From: Clostridium sp.
Lineage (GTDB): Bacteria > Bacillota > Clostridia > Lachnospirales > Lachnospiraceae
Length of the DNA stretch: 15,459 nucleotides
Direction: 5' to 3'
NCBI GenBank assembly: GCA_016302185.1
Contig: JAEDOC010000038.1
Location: forward strand, 1 to 15,459
Positions 7,457 through 13,580 of this stretch are shown in pieces (the first letter of the stretch is position 1; each line of letters opens with the position of its first letter). The translations under genes were made by a program, and so were the position numbers. The notes below the pieces were generated by a model. That model made no database searches. It was not told the origin of the DNA and saw nothing but the letters and a program-made list of their open reading frames with translations.

Positions 7457-8245
7457 ATGATTAGTTTTGATCTGGATATGACTCTGCTGGATCACAAGAC
7501 GGATCGGATTCCCGACAGCGCCTTATTCGCCATCGAGAAACTACGTAAAAAACACCGTATCGTTCTGGCCACCGGGCGGGATATGGATAATTATTACAGC
7601 GTCCGTTATCGGGAGCTGATCCGGCCGGATGCCATCGTACATATGAACGGAACCAAGATTACCGTTGGAAAGAAGCTTTTGTTCGAGCATGTCTTCGCAC
7701 CGAATCTGTTAAAAAGCCTTCTGGAATTCTGTGACCGGGAAGGCTACGGGATCGGTGTTACTGTCGGCGACGATGATTACTATATTCATCCGGAAGTAAT
7801 TGCTGCCAATGATATCCGGTTCTGGGGTTCCTGCGGCCGCCAGTTTAAAGATCCTTGGCAGCTCCTGCACATGACCGTTCGCTCCCTTGCTTTCGTCGGA
7901 AATAAAGAACAGGTCCGCCACGTAGAAGAGACCTTTCCCACCTTAAAGCTTCCTATGTTTGCCAGCGGCCACGGCGCTGATGTAGTCGAAAAAGGTCTCT
8001 CCAAGGCAGACGGTCTCCGCCGGCTGGCCGTTTACTTCGGAGAAAAGGAGGATCTCTCCGATACCATCGCCTTCGGCGACAGCATGAATGATCTGGAGAT
8101 CATCCGGGAAGCCGGCATCGGCGTGGCCATGGGAAATGCCGTGAAAGAACTGAAAGAAGCGGCAGACTATGTCACTACTGCCATTGATGATGACGGCATC
8201 TACCGCGCCTGTGTTCATCTGGGGCTGCTGGAAGACAGAGTCTGA
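7457..8245 (+). CDS. Cof-type HAD-IIB family phosphatase
   Basis: This is a cytoplasmic Mg2+-dependent phosphohydrolase of the haloacid dehalogenase superfamily; members usually act on sugar phosphates or nucleotides. The 262 residues fit the Cof/YbiV size. Motif I is FDLDMTLLD, with nucleophile Asp5 and acid/base Asp7; motif II is LATGRD (Thr39); motif III is Lys183 (LSKADGL); motif IV is GDSMND (Asp208 and Asp212). A C2-type cap fills about residues 80-180. The ATG at 7457 has only AAAGGA about 12 bases upstream, a rather distant ribosome binding site, but the first residues are already motif I. A promoter and leader hairpin precede it. Its 3' end overlaps the convergent coiled-coil gene by 31 bases with no terminator between. 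The substrate cannot be predicted. Confidence 0.93.
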   Translation: MISFDLDMTLLDHKTDRIPDSALFAIEKLRKKHRIVLATGRDMDNYYSVRYRELIRPDAIVHMNGTKITVGKKLLFEHVFAPNLLKSLLEFCDREGYGIGVTVGDDDYYIHPEVIAANDIRFWGSCGRQFKDPWQLLHMTVRSLAFVGNKEQVRHVEETFPTLKLPMFASGHGADVVEKGLSKADGLRRLAVYFGEKEDLSDTIAFGDSMNDLEIIREAGIGVAMGNAVKELKEAADYVTTAIDDDGIYRACVHLGLLEDRV

Positions 8246-8448
8246 TCCAGAAGCTCCGGCAGCTCTTCCACTGTTACGTTTCTCTCCTCCAGAATCTCGG
8301 CAATCTGTTTCAGTTCCTTCTCCCGCTTCTCCTGAAGAAGCGTTTTTTCCTTTGCTTTCAGTTCCTGCAGCTGTCGCTCCATCATATTGATCTGTTCTCT
8401 GAGCTCTTCCAGCTTCTCACCGCAGGTTTTTCGTTTTCCTCTCGGCAT
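8215..8448 (-). CDS. small coiled-coil protein, function unknown
   Basis: This 77-residue protein starts with a basic head (MPRGKRKT), continues as a near-uninterrupted coiled coil (about 10-55, EKLEELREQINMMERQLQEL and onward), and ends in a short acidic helix (TVEELPELLDQ) and a Ser-rich tail. AGGAG lies 8 bases before the ATG at 8448, which supports it as a real gene. It resembles the many short, uncharacterised coiled-coil proteins of Firmicutes that carry a basic start and a C-terminal EL-rich helix, but I cannot name a family with confidence. It is cytoplasmic, with no membrane segment. Its 3' end overlaps the HAD gene by 31 bases in convergent orientation. Confidence 0.7.
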   Translation of the reverse strand: MPRGKRKTCGEKLEELREQINMMERQLQELKAKEKTLLQEKREKELKQIAEILEERNVTVEELPELLDQTLSSSSPR

Positions 8449-8531
8449 AAGCTCGTCTCCTTTCCTGTATCCAGTTTTTCCCGAATCAGTAAAATATATG
8501 CCATCGGTCCGGAAAACAGAACTGACCGCAT

Positions 8532-8568
8532 AAAAAAGGAGGAGCCGGGTGGTATGAAACCATCCGGC
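8532..8568 (-). terminator. strong hairpin, probable terminator of the Cys/Trp/Arg-Asp gene
   Basis: A 10-bp stem (8544-8553 with 8559-8568, one G-T pair) closes a 5-base loop. On the minus strand it is followed by TCCTCC and then six T (8532-8537), as in an intrinsic terminator. It lies about 155 bases past the stop at 8724 and about 85 bases before the coiled-coil gene. On the plus strand no T-run follows, so it should act on minus-strand transcripts only. The gap 8569-8723 holds no gene that I can support. Confidence 0.65.
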
Positions 8569-8723
8569 TTATTATGAAAAAAATATTACTATATCTGACT
8601 GTCCTGTTCATGAGAGATTTTCCCTCTCCCTTTCTATGGTTCCAGTATATTCGTTAATTGTGACAACTGTTTGTAGAAATTGTGAACATATTTTGAACTT
8701 ATGGTAAAACTTCCGTTACGTTC

Positions 8724-8999
8724 CTAACAGCCGCAACCACAGCCACAATCCCGGTCACGATCCCAGCCACAGTCTCTGTCGCGGCCACGATCTCTGTCGC
8801 GATCGCGGTCCCTGTCACGGTCACAGTCACAGTCGCGGTTTCTGCCGCAGCCGCAGCCGTTATTCCAGTTCCATCCGTTGTTCCAGTTCCACCAGTTCCA
8901 GGCATTATTCCAGTTCCACCAGTTCCATCCATTGTTGCAGCCACAGCCGTTATTGCATCCGCAGCCATTATTCCGACATCCATTTGAAAACCAACACAT
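8724..8999 (-). CDS. low-complexity Cys/Asn/Trp/(Arg-Asp) repeat protein
   Basis: This 91-residue protein is built almost entirely of six residue types. Three blocks follow in order: Gly-Cys/Asn-Asn repeats (5-24, NGCRNNGCGCNNGCGCNNG); Trp-Asn repeats (25-47, WNWWNWNN twice at a 9-residue period); and a Cys-flanked Arg-Asp run (53-84, including RDRDRDRDRDR). It ends CGCGCGC. I count 15 Cys and 12 Trp. It lacks a signal peptide and has no hydrophobic core, so it is unlikely to be globular. ATG at 8999 has AAGGAG 11 bases upstream. An overlapping Ala/Thr/Val-rich frame (8699-8983) is open because of the repeats but has no ribosome binding site. Cysteine-rich low-complexity proteins are common in spore coats and exosporia; a coat or metal-binding role is only a guess. 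A promoter region with an inverted repeat precedes it and a terminator follows. Confidence 0.7.
   Translation of the reverse strand: MCWFSNGCRNNGCGCNNGCGCNNGWNWWNWNNAWNWWNWNNGWNWNNGCGCGRNRDCDCDRDRDRDRDRDRGRDRDCGWDRDRDCGCGCGC
8881..8927. repeat. tandem 20-base repeat inside the Trp-Asn block
   Basis: TTCCAGTTCCACCAGTTCCA occurs at 8881-8900 and again at 8908-8927 with no mismatch, a 27-base period. On the minus strand each copy encodes Trp-Asn-Trp-Trp-Asn-Trp-Asn. The perfect identity suggests recent expansion or active slippage. Confidence 0.8.
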
Positions 9000-9024
9000 A
9001 TATTTAAAATCTCCTTTATTTGAT

Positions 9025-9060
9025 TTTATAATATATGGTATGTACCATCGGACAAAATGT
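9025..9060 (-). promoter_or_regulatory. putative promoter of the Cys/Trp/(Arg-Asp) gene with an inverted repeat
   Basis: On the minus strand a TTGTCC hexamer lies about 16 bases before TATTAT, with an AT-rich stretch after it and AAGGAG downstream. The spacer contains a perfect inverted repeat ATGGTA-TG-TACCAT (9035-9048), a possible operator. The boxes are weak, and a sporulation-sigma promoter cannot be excluded. Confidence 0.35.
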
Positions 9061-9074
9061 GACTGGCCTGTCTG

Positions 9075-9380
9075 TCAGTGTTTTTTCCCGTTCATCCGAT
9101 ACTTTGGACTCTTAAACACATAAACATGGCAGAACAGCGTAATCAGAATCAGGGCAATCAGAAACAGATCGCCGTAAAAACCTCCCACATGAAATCCAAG
9201 CCCAAATAATGACAGCGTATCGATGGCAAACAGCCATTTCTCCACAGAATAGACCTTACGCAGGTCATACTGCTTCGGATCGATGGAATCTCCGATAAAA
9301 ATCAGAAAGTCCTTATCGCAGAAGAGATCGATCGTCTCCGCCAGTCCCAGACAGCCGGTCAGAAAAAAGAGAAAATCCAT
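9075..9380 (-). CDS. small membrane protein downstream of trkH, unknown function
   Basis: This 101-residue protein is not recognised. From ATG at 9380 (AAAGGA 10 bases upstream) it has a hydrophobic N-terminal segment (MDFLFFLTGCLGLAETIDLF), a polar middle (IDPKQYDLRKVYSVEKWLF), and a C-terminal transmembrane segment (GDLFLIALILITLFCHVYVF) followed by a basic tail ending NGKKH. Two or three membrane passes are likely, with the tail cytoplasmic by the positive-inside rule. The frame stays open back into trkH, but the strong ribosome binding site favours the shorter form. It begins about 77 bases after trkH on the same strand with no terminator between, so it may be co-transcribed with trkAH. 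A role as a K+ uptake accessory would be guesswork. Confidence 0.65.
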   Translation of the reverse strand: MDFLFFLTGCLGLAETIDLFCDKDFLIFIGDSIDPKQYDLRKVYSVEKWLFAIDTLSLFGLGFHVGGFYGDLFLIALILITLFCHVYVFKSPKYRMNGKKH

Positions 9381-9457
9381 AGGTAACCTATCCTTTCCCG
9401 GAACACTTTCGCATCTGTTCCTATCAGGGACATTGTAACCGATTCCATAGAAAAATA

Positions 9458-10897
9458 CTAGAACTTTTTCCATGTCTCCCGGTAAAACAGGACGAGCAGC
9501 GGAAAAATCTCCAGACGGCCTGCCAGCATGTCAAGAATCAGAATCAGCTTGGAAAAATTACTGAACAGACTAAAATTGCAGGTGGGGCCGACCCGATTCA
9601 ATCCGGGACCGATATTGTTGATCGTCGCAGCAACGGAAGTGAAATTGGTAGTCAGATCATAACCGTCCAGTGAGATCAGCAAAACAGAGACAGCGAACAG
9701 GAAAACGTATGCTACAATAAATACATTAATGGAACGAACCACCTCATGCTCCACCACCTTGCCGTCCATCTTTACTTTATCCACCGCTCTGGGATGAAGT
9801 GCAATCAGCAATTCCTTGCGCACGGTCTTTGCCAGCACCACAAAACGCGATACCTTAATTCCGCCGCCGGTACTTCCCGCGCAGGCGCCCACAAACATCA
9901 GCATTACCATAATTGTTCTGGAAAGCTCCGGCCAGAGATCAAAGTCTGTGGTTGCATAACCGGTGGTTGTGATGATCGAGGCCACCTGAAAAGCCGTATG
10001 ATGGAAGGCCTGTCCCACACTGGGATATAAATAGGCCGTATTCCACGTAATCACACCGACAGCCACCGCGATAATCAGCAGGTAATACCGCACTTCTTCA
10101 CATTGAAAAGCCTGTCTGAATTTTTTCATCAAAAGCAGGAAATAAACATTGAAGTTTACTCCAAACAAAATCATAAATACGGTGATCACACCCTGCTGGA
10201 ATGTGGTATAATCCGCAATACTGGTATTTTTCACACCAAAGCCTCCGGTACCTGCCGTACCAAAGGTCAAAGTAATGGAATCGAACGCCGGCATTCCGCT
10301 GAGCAGCAGAATTACCATCTCTGTCAGTGTCAGTCCCAGATAGATTCCGTATAAAATCTTGGCAGTGGACTGAACCTTCGGAACCAGGCGGCTGACACTG
10401 GGGCCCGGGCTCTCTGCCTTCATTAAATTCATGTGAGAGCCTCCGGTCATCGGAAGCAGGCAGAGGATAAAGACAAGGACACCCATTCCTCCTATCCAGT
10501 GAGTAAAACTACGCCAGAACAGAAGGCATTTCGGCAGTGCTTCCACATCATTTAATATACTGGCTCCTGTTGTGGTAAAGCCGGAAACCACCTCAAATAC
10601 TGCGTCGACCGGATTCGGAATATATCCGCTGATAACGAAGGGCACTGCGCCCATAATACTTAAAATGATCCAGCTTAAAGAAACCGCTACAAAACCATCC
10701 GCCGCCAGAAAAATCTGATTTTTCGGTTTTCTGATCACAAGAGGAATTCCGATTGCAAGGCACACCGCCATGGTAATGAGAAAGGACACACCGTCCCTCT
10801 CCTGGTACAGGATAGAAACTACGCAGGGCAAAGCCATGAATGCTGCCTCAAAATTCAGAATCCACCCCAAGATATATACTACGATGGAATAATTCAT
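9458..10897 (-). CDS. trkH: TrkH family potassium uptake protein (membrane subunit)
   Basis: TrkH is the K+-conducting membrane subunit of the Trk system. The 479-residue protein carries the four pore-loop selectivity elements of the family: TTTGAS (108-113), TAGTGGFG (214-221), TTTGYAT (310-316) and NNIGPG (427-432). It also has the gating-region motif GACAGSTGGGIKVSR (337-351) and the conserved end GRLEIFPLLVLF (460-471). Hydrophobic segments fit the usual four M1-P-M2 repeats plus two extra N-terminal helices. ATG at 10897 has AAGGAG 7 bases upstream, overlapping the trkA stop region; only 11 bases separate the two genes, so they are one operon. It needs TrkA for nucleotide-dependent gating. 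Confidence 0.96.
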   Translation of the reverse strand: MNYSIVVYILGWILNFEAAFMALPCVVSILYQERDGVSFLITMAVCLAIGIPLVIRKPKNQIFLAADGFVAVSLSWIILSIMGAVPFVISGYIPNPVDAVFEVVSGFTTTGASILNDVEALPKCLLFWRSFTHWIGGMGVLVFILCLLPMTGGSHMNLMKAESPGPSVSRLVPKVQSTAKILYGIYLGLTLTEMVILLLSGMPAFDSITLTFGTAGTGGFGVKNTSIADYTTFQQGVITVFMILFGVNFNVYFLLLMKKFRQAFQCEEVRYYLLIIAVAVGVITWNTAYLYPSVGQAFHHTAFQVASIITTTGYATTDFDLWPELSRTIMVMLMFVGACAGSTGGGIKVSRFVVLAKTVRKELLIALHPRAVDKVKMDGKVVEHEVVRSINVFIVAYVFLFAVSVLLISLDGYDLTTNFTSVAATINNIGPGLNRVGPTCNFSLFSNFSKLILILDMLAGRLEIFPLLVLFYRETWKKF

Positions 10898-10908
10898 GCT
10901 TCTGCTCC

Positions 10909-12267
10909 TTACTTTTTCAAAATGTCTCTGATGTCATGAAGCCCTTTCTGGCTGGTTACCACGATAACCGTGTCACCTTTCAGAATACAATCCTGTCCTC
11001 TCGGAATATGAATTACACCGTCACGATTGATACAGCTGATCAGAAGATTCTTCTTTAAATTGATGTTCATCAGAGGCACATTTGTCACCTCAGAGTCTTC
11101 TTTAATAATGAATTCCAAGGCTTCCGCTCCTCCGTCCAGAATGTGATACAGTGTTTCTACATTGCTTCCAATGGAATTCTGCATCGCGCGGACATACTGC
11201 AGGATATAATCTGCGGTAATATATTTGGGATAAATCAGACTGCCCAGATCCATACGGCTGATCAACTCATCAAATGCAATCCGGTTAACCTTGGTCACCA
11301 GCTTGGCATTGGAATTCTCCTTTGCAAACAGAGCAAGGAATACATTTTCCTCATCCATATTGGTCAATGTTACAAAAGCCTCTGCCGAAGACAGCCCTTC
11401 CTCCACCAGAAGGGTCCGATCGGTACCGTCTCCGTTGATAATCATCGTATTCTCCAGGAGCTCCACCAGATGCTCACAGCGTTCTTTGCTCTTCTCTATA
11501 ATCTTGACCTTAATCTGCATCGCATCCAGCATCCTGGCAAGATAGTATGCAATGGTTCCTCCGCCGACAATCAGGGTATTGCGCACCTGATTGGTCTGAA
11601 TTCCAATCCGACGGAAAAACTCCGCTGAATTCTTCGCTGCAGCAATAATCGTTACCAGATCTCCGTCCTTCAGAATAAACTGACCATCGGGAATAAATAC
11701 CTCTTTGCCCCTCTCTACGCCGACAAACAGAACATCACAACGAAACTGGCTGTCCACATCCATGACTGACAGACCATTTAAATGAAATTCCGGTTTAATC
11801 TTGAACTTTAAAAGCTCCACTCTTCCCTTGGCAAAGGTATCAATCTTAATGGCAGACGGGAAACGTAAGATCCGTGCAATCTCCGTCGCCGCCGCCATCT
11901 CCGGGTTAATAATCATGGAAATCCCCAGTTGTTCTTTGATAAAATTGATTTCCCGGTTATACACCGGATTCCGTACACGGGCAATCGTATGACAATGACC
12001 GGCTTTTCTTGCAATCAGGCAGCATAACAGATTTAACTCATCCGAACCGGTTACCGCAATCAGAAGATCCGCCGTCTCGATACCGGCCTCCTTCTGGATC
12101 GCAATACTGGCACCATTACCCACCAGCTTAATCGCGTCGATATCCTCCGAAACACGCTGCACCCTTTCCTGCGAAGTATCCACCATCACCACGTTGTGTT
12201 CTTCCTTCACAAGCTGTTCTGCCAGGGTTGTTCCTACCTTGCCGCAGCCAATAATAATTATGTCCAT
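10909..12267 (-). CDS. trkA: Trk system potassium uptake regulatory protein TrkA
   Basis: TrkA is the peripheral cytoplasmic subunit that binds NAD(H) or adenine nucleotides and gates TrkH. The 452-residue protein is the full-length, duplicated type: RCK-N domain 1 (1-135, GCGKVG at 7-12, acidic residue Asp30 at the end of beta 2), RCK-C 1 (about 140-220, IPDGQFILKDGDLVTII), RCK-N domain 2 (229-360, VGGGTIA at 234-240, acidic residue Glu258) and RCK-C 2 (about 370-450, IPRGQDCILKGDTVIVV). ATG at 12267 has GGAGG 5 bases upstream; a further ATG at 12279 has no ribosome binding site. It is first in the operon, ahead of trkH. A promoter and five 11-base repeats lie just upstream, so the operon is probably under a DNA-binding regulator. 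Confidence 0.95.
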   Translation of the reverse strand: MDIIIIGCGKVGTTLAEQLVKEEHNVVMVDTSQERVQRVSEDIDAIKLVGNGASIAIQKEAGIETADLLIAVTGSDELNLLCCLIARKAGHCHTIARVRNPVYNREINFIKEQLGISMIINPEMAAATEIARILRFPSAIKIDTFAKGRVELLKFKIKPEFHLNGLSVMDVDSQFRCDVLFVGVERGKEVFIPDGQFILKDGDLVTIIAAAKNSAEFFRRIGIQTNQVRNTLIVGGGTIAYYLARMLDAMQIKVKIIEKSKERCEHLVELLENTMIINGDGTDRTLLVEEGLSSAEAFVTLTNMDEENVFLALFAKENSNAKLVTKVNRIAFDELISRMDLGSLIYPKYITADYILQYVRAMQNSIGSNVETLYHILDGGAEALEFIIKEDSEVTNVPLMNINLKKNLLISCINRDGVIHIPRGQDCILKGDTVIVVTSQKGLHDIRDILKK

Positions 12268-12298
12268 ATGTTCCTCCATGGTCTTTCATTTGATACAT

Positions 12299-12353
12299 AA
12301 AAATATTTATGTAATCTTAACGAAATCTTTATGCAATCTTAATGTGATTCTAA
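12299..12353 (-). promoter_or_regulatory. operator-like array of five 11-bp direct repeats upstream of trkA
   Basis: Read on the minus strand from the -10 box there are five units, each exactly 11 bases and with no gap: TTAGAATCACA, TTAAGATTGCA, TAAAGATTTCG, TTAAGATTACA and TAAATATTTTT. Units 2-4 share TwAAGATTnCr; the first and last are degenerate. Direct repeats at an 11-base period place recognition helices on one face of DNA and are typical for OmpR/PhoB-type response regulators. Because the array starts at the -10 and covers the transcription start, binding would be expected to repress or to block elongation. Confidence 0.6.
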
Positions 12354-12361
12354 TTATACCA
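12353..12361 (-). promoter_or_regulatory. extended -10 promoter of trkA-trkH
   Basis: On the minus strand, TGG directly precedes a consensus TATAAT (12353-12358). No good -35 hexamer is seen at 16-18 bases, as often happens with extended -10 promoters. The leader would be about 80 bases and consists largely of the 11-base repeat array. Confidence 0.65.
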
Positions 12362-12438
12362 CCATCTTTTGCATTTTCCCATGAAAAGATCATAAAAACG
12401 AAAAAATATTCAAAAAAAGAACTTATGTTCGAAATAGT

Positions 12439-12467
12439 TTGATTTTTCTCCCGACGTATTGTATAAT
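12439..12467 (+). promoter_or_regulatory. sigma-A promoter of the ComEC-like gene
   Basis: TTGATT (12439-12444), a 17-base spacer and TATAAT (12462-12467) make a near-consensus sigma-A promoter about 45 bases ahead of the start codon. It is divergent from the trkA promoter, about 80 bases away. Confidence 0.8.
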
Positions 12468-12512
12468 ACCCTCTGCACATTAATTGACATAATATGACTT
12501 CGGGGGTATGAC

Positions 12513-13580
12513 ATGACTTCAAAAAACACAAAAAAACATTCCAGGCGCAGAAAAAACATGTCCAGACGCGGGAAAGCCGCCTCCAGACGCAGGAAAACCG
12601 TCCTTCGCAAAAAGCTGGGACGGCTATTATCTCTTTTTCTTGTTCTGATTGTCCTGAGACTCTGGGGACCACAGGCTGCCGGACGAGTCTCTTCTCATTT
12701 GGATATTGATCTCCCGGAGTTTCCTTCGATCTCCGCTCCCGCGCAGCTTCCTTCCGCCGGTAGTACTGCCGCCATGGAGTCCATGGCAGATCATGACACT
12801 TTGGTTCCGGATTCCGGTTCCTTTCAGGTGGATTTTCTGGATGTTGGACAGGGGCTTTCTGTTCTCGTGGAGGCAGATGGATCCTATCTTCTCTATGACG
12901 GCGGGGATCGCAGTGCATCTTCCTATGTAGTTTCCTTCCTGAAGGAACGAGGAGTGGAGCGGCTGGATTATGTGATTGCCTCCCATTACGATTCCGATCA
13001 TATCAACGGTCTGGTCGGTGCACTCCACGTCTTTGAGGTTGGCAAGGTAATGGGACCGGATTACACCACAGATACCAGAGTGTACAATTCTCTGATTTCC
13101 CGGGCAGAGGAATTGGATCTTGGAATCACAACACCGTCTCCCGGCAGCCGCTATCCTCTGGGGCAGGGATACTTTGAAGTGCTTGGACCCCTGTCCGGCA
13201 GCTATACCGACGTGAATAACTATTCCATCGTGATCCGTCTTGTCTACGGAGATACCTCGGTTCTCCTGACCGGAGACGCAGAGGCAGAAAGTGAAGCGGA
13301 GCTTGTGGCAAGCTGGCCGAACCTGAAGAGTGATGTCCTCTGTGTCGGTCATCATGGTTCTCCCACCTCTTCCGGAGACGCTTTTCTTGATCGGGTACAG
13401 CCGTCCTATGCCATCATCAGCTGCGGAAAGGACAATTCCTACGGCCATCCCGCGGCTTGTGTACTGCAACGTTTGAAGGAACGGAATATTACCGTCTATC
13501 GCACCGATGAATCCGGAAGCATCTCGCTGCAGAGCGACGGAAATACATTATCCTTTTCTGCCGAAAAATCCGGTTGCTGA
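12513..13580 (+). CDS. membrane-anchored ComEC/Rec2-like metallo-beta-lactamase-fold protein
   Basis: This 355-residue protein matches the stand-alone metallo-beta-lactamase proteins that resemble the C-terminal domain of ComEC. An Arg/Lys-rich cytoplasmic head (1-35) precedes one transmembrane segment (36-51, LGRLLSLFLVLIVLRLWG), a Ser/Pro/Ala linker (52-100), then the hydrolase domain (about 104-352) beginning VDFLDVGQGLSVLVE. Metal-site residues are visible: HYDSDH (158-163), Asp255 (LLTGD), GHHGS (280-284) and His312 (SYGHP). The active site would therefore be outside the membrane. ATG at 12513 has GGGGG 6 bases upstream. The head contains three 7-residue repeats starting Ser-Arg-Arg. ComEC-type domains are linked to DNA processing at competence, but no other competence gene is nearby, so the substrate is open. 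It overlaps the convergent peptidase gene by 33 bases. Confidence 0.87.
   Translation: MTSKNTKKHSRRRKNMSRRGKAASRRRKTVLRKKLGRLLSLFLVLIVLRLWGPQAAGRVSSHLDIDLPEFPSISAPAQLPSAGSTAAMESMADHDTLVPDSGSFQVDFLDVGQGLSVLVEADGSYLLYDGGDRSASSYVVSFLKERGVERLDYVIASHYDSDHINGLVGALHVFEVGKVMGPDYTTDTRVYNSLISRAEELDLGITTPSPGSRYPLGQGYFEVLGPLSGSYTDVNNYSIVIRLVYGDTSVLLTGDAEAESEAELVASWPNLKSDVLCVGHHGSPTSSGDAFLDRVQPSYAIISCGKDNSYGHPAACVLQRLKERNITVYRTDESGSISLQSDGNTLSFSAEKSGC
12540..12602 (+). repeat. three tandem 21-base repeats encoding a basic heptapeptide
   Basis: Copies at 12540-12560, 12561-12581 and 12582-12602 begin TCCAGrCGC and encode Ser-Arg-Arg-(Arg/Gly)-Lys followed by two variable residues. They form most of the basic head ahead of the transmembrane helix of the ComEC-like protein. 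Confidence 0.75.

Noticed and set aside
7443..7463. A 6-codon upstream ORF overlapping the HAD start
   Set aside because: The ATG at 7443 has its AAAGG directly against it, too close to serve as a ribosome binding site; it is probably chance.
8656..8695. Two AATTGTGA direct repeats 22 bases apart, with a third weak copy
   Set aside because: They lie between a stop codon and a terminator with no promoter next to them; there is not enough support for a regulatory site.
8699..8983. Minus-strand frame of 94 codons rich in Ala, Thr, Val and Gly overlapping the Cys/Trp/(Arg-Asp) gene
   Set aside because: Its start has no ribosome binding site, and its openness follows from the short-period repeats of the gene in the other frame.
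9062..9086. Small hairpin followed by six T on the plus strand at the end of the trkAH-linked membrane gene
   Set aside because: The T-run is on the strand without a gene upstream, and on the minus strand the stem has an A-C mismatch and only a short T-run; it is too weak to call a terminator.
12627..13469. Minus-strand frame of 280 codons antisense to the ComEC-like gene
   Set aside because: The plus-strand frame shows the full metal-binding motif set; the antisense translation has no domain signal.
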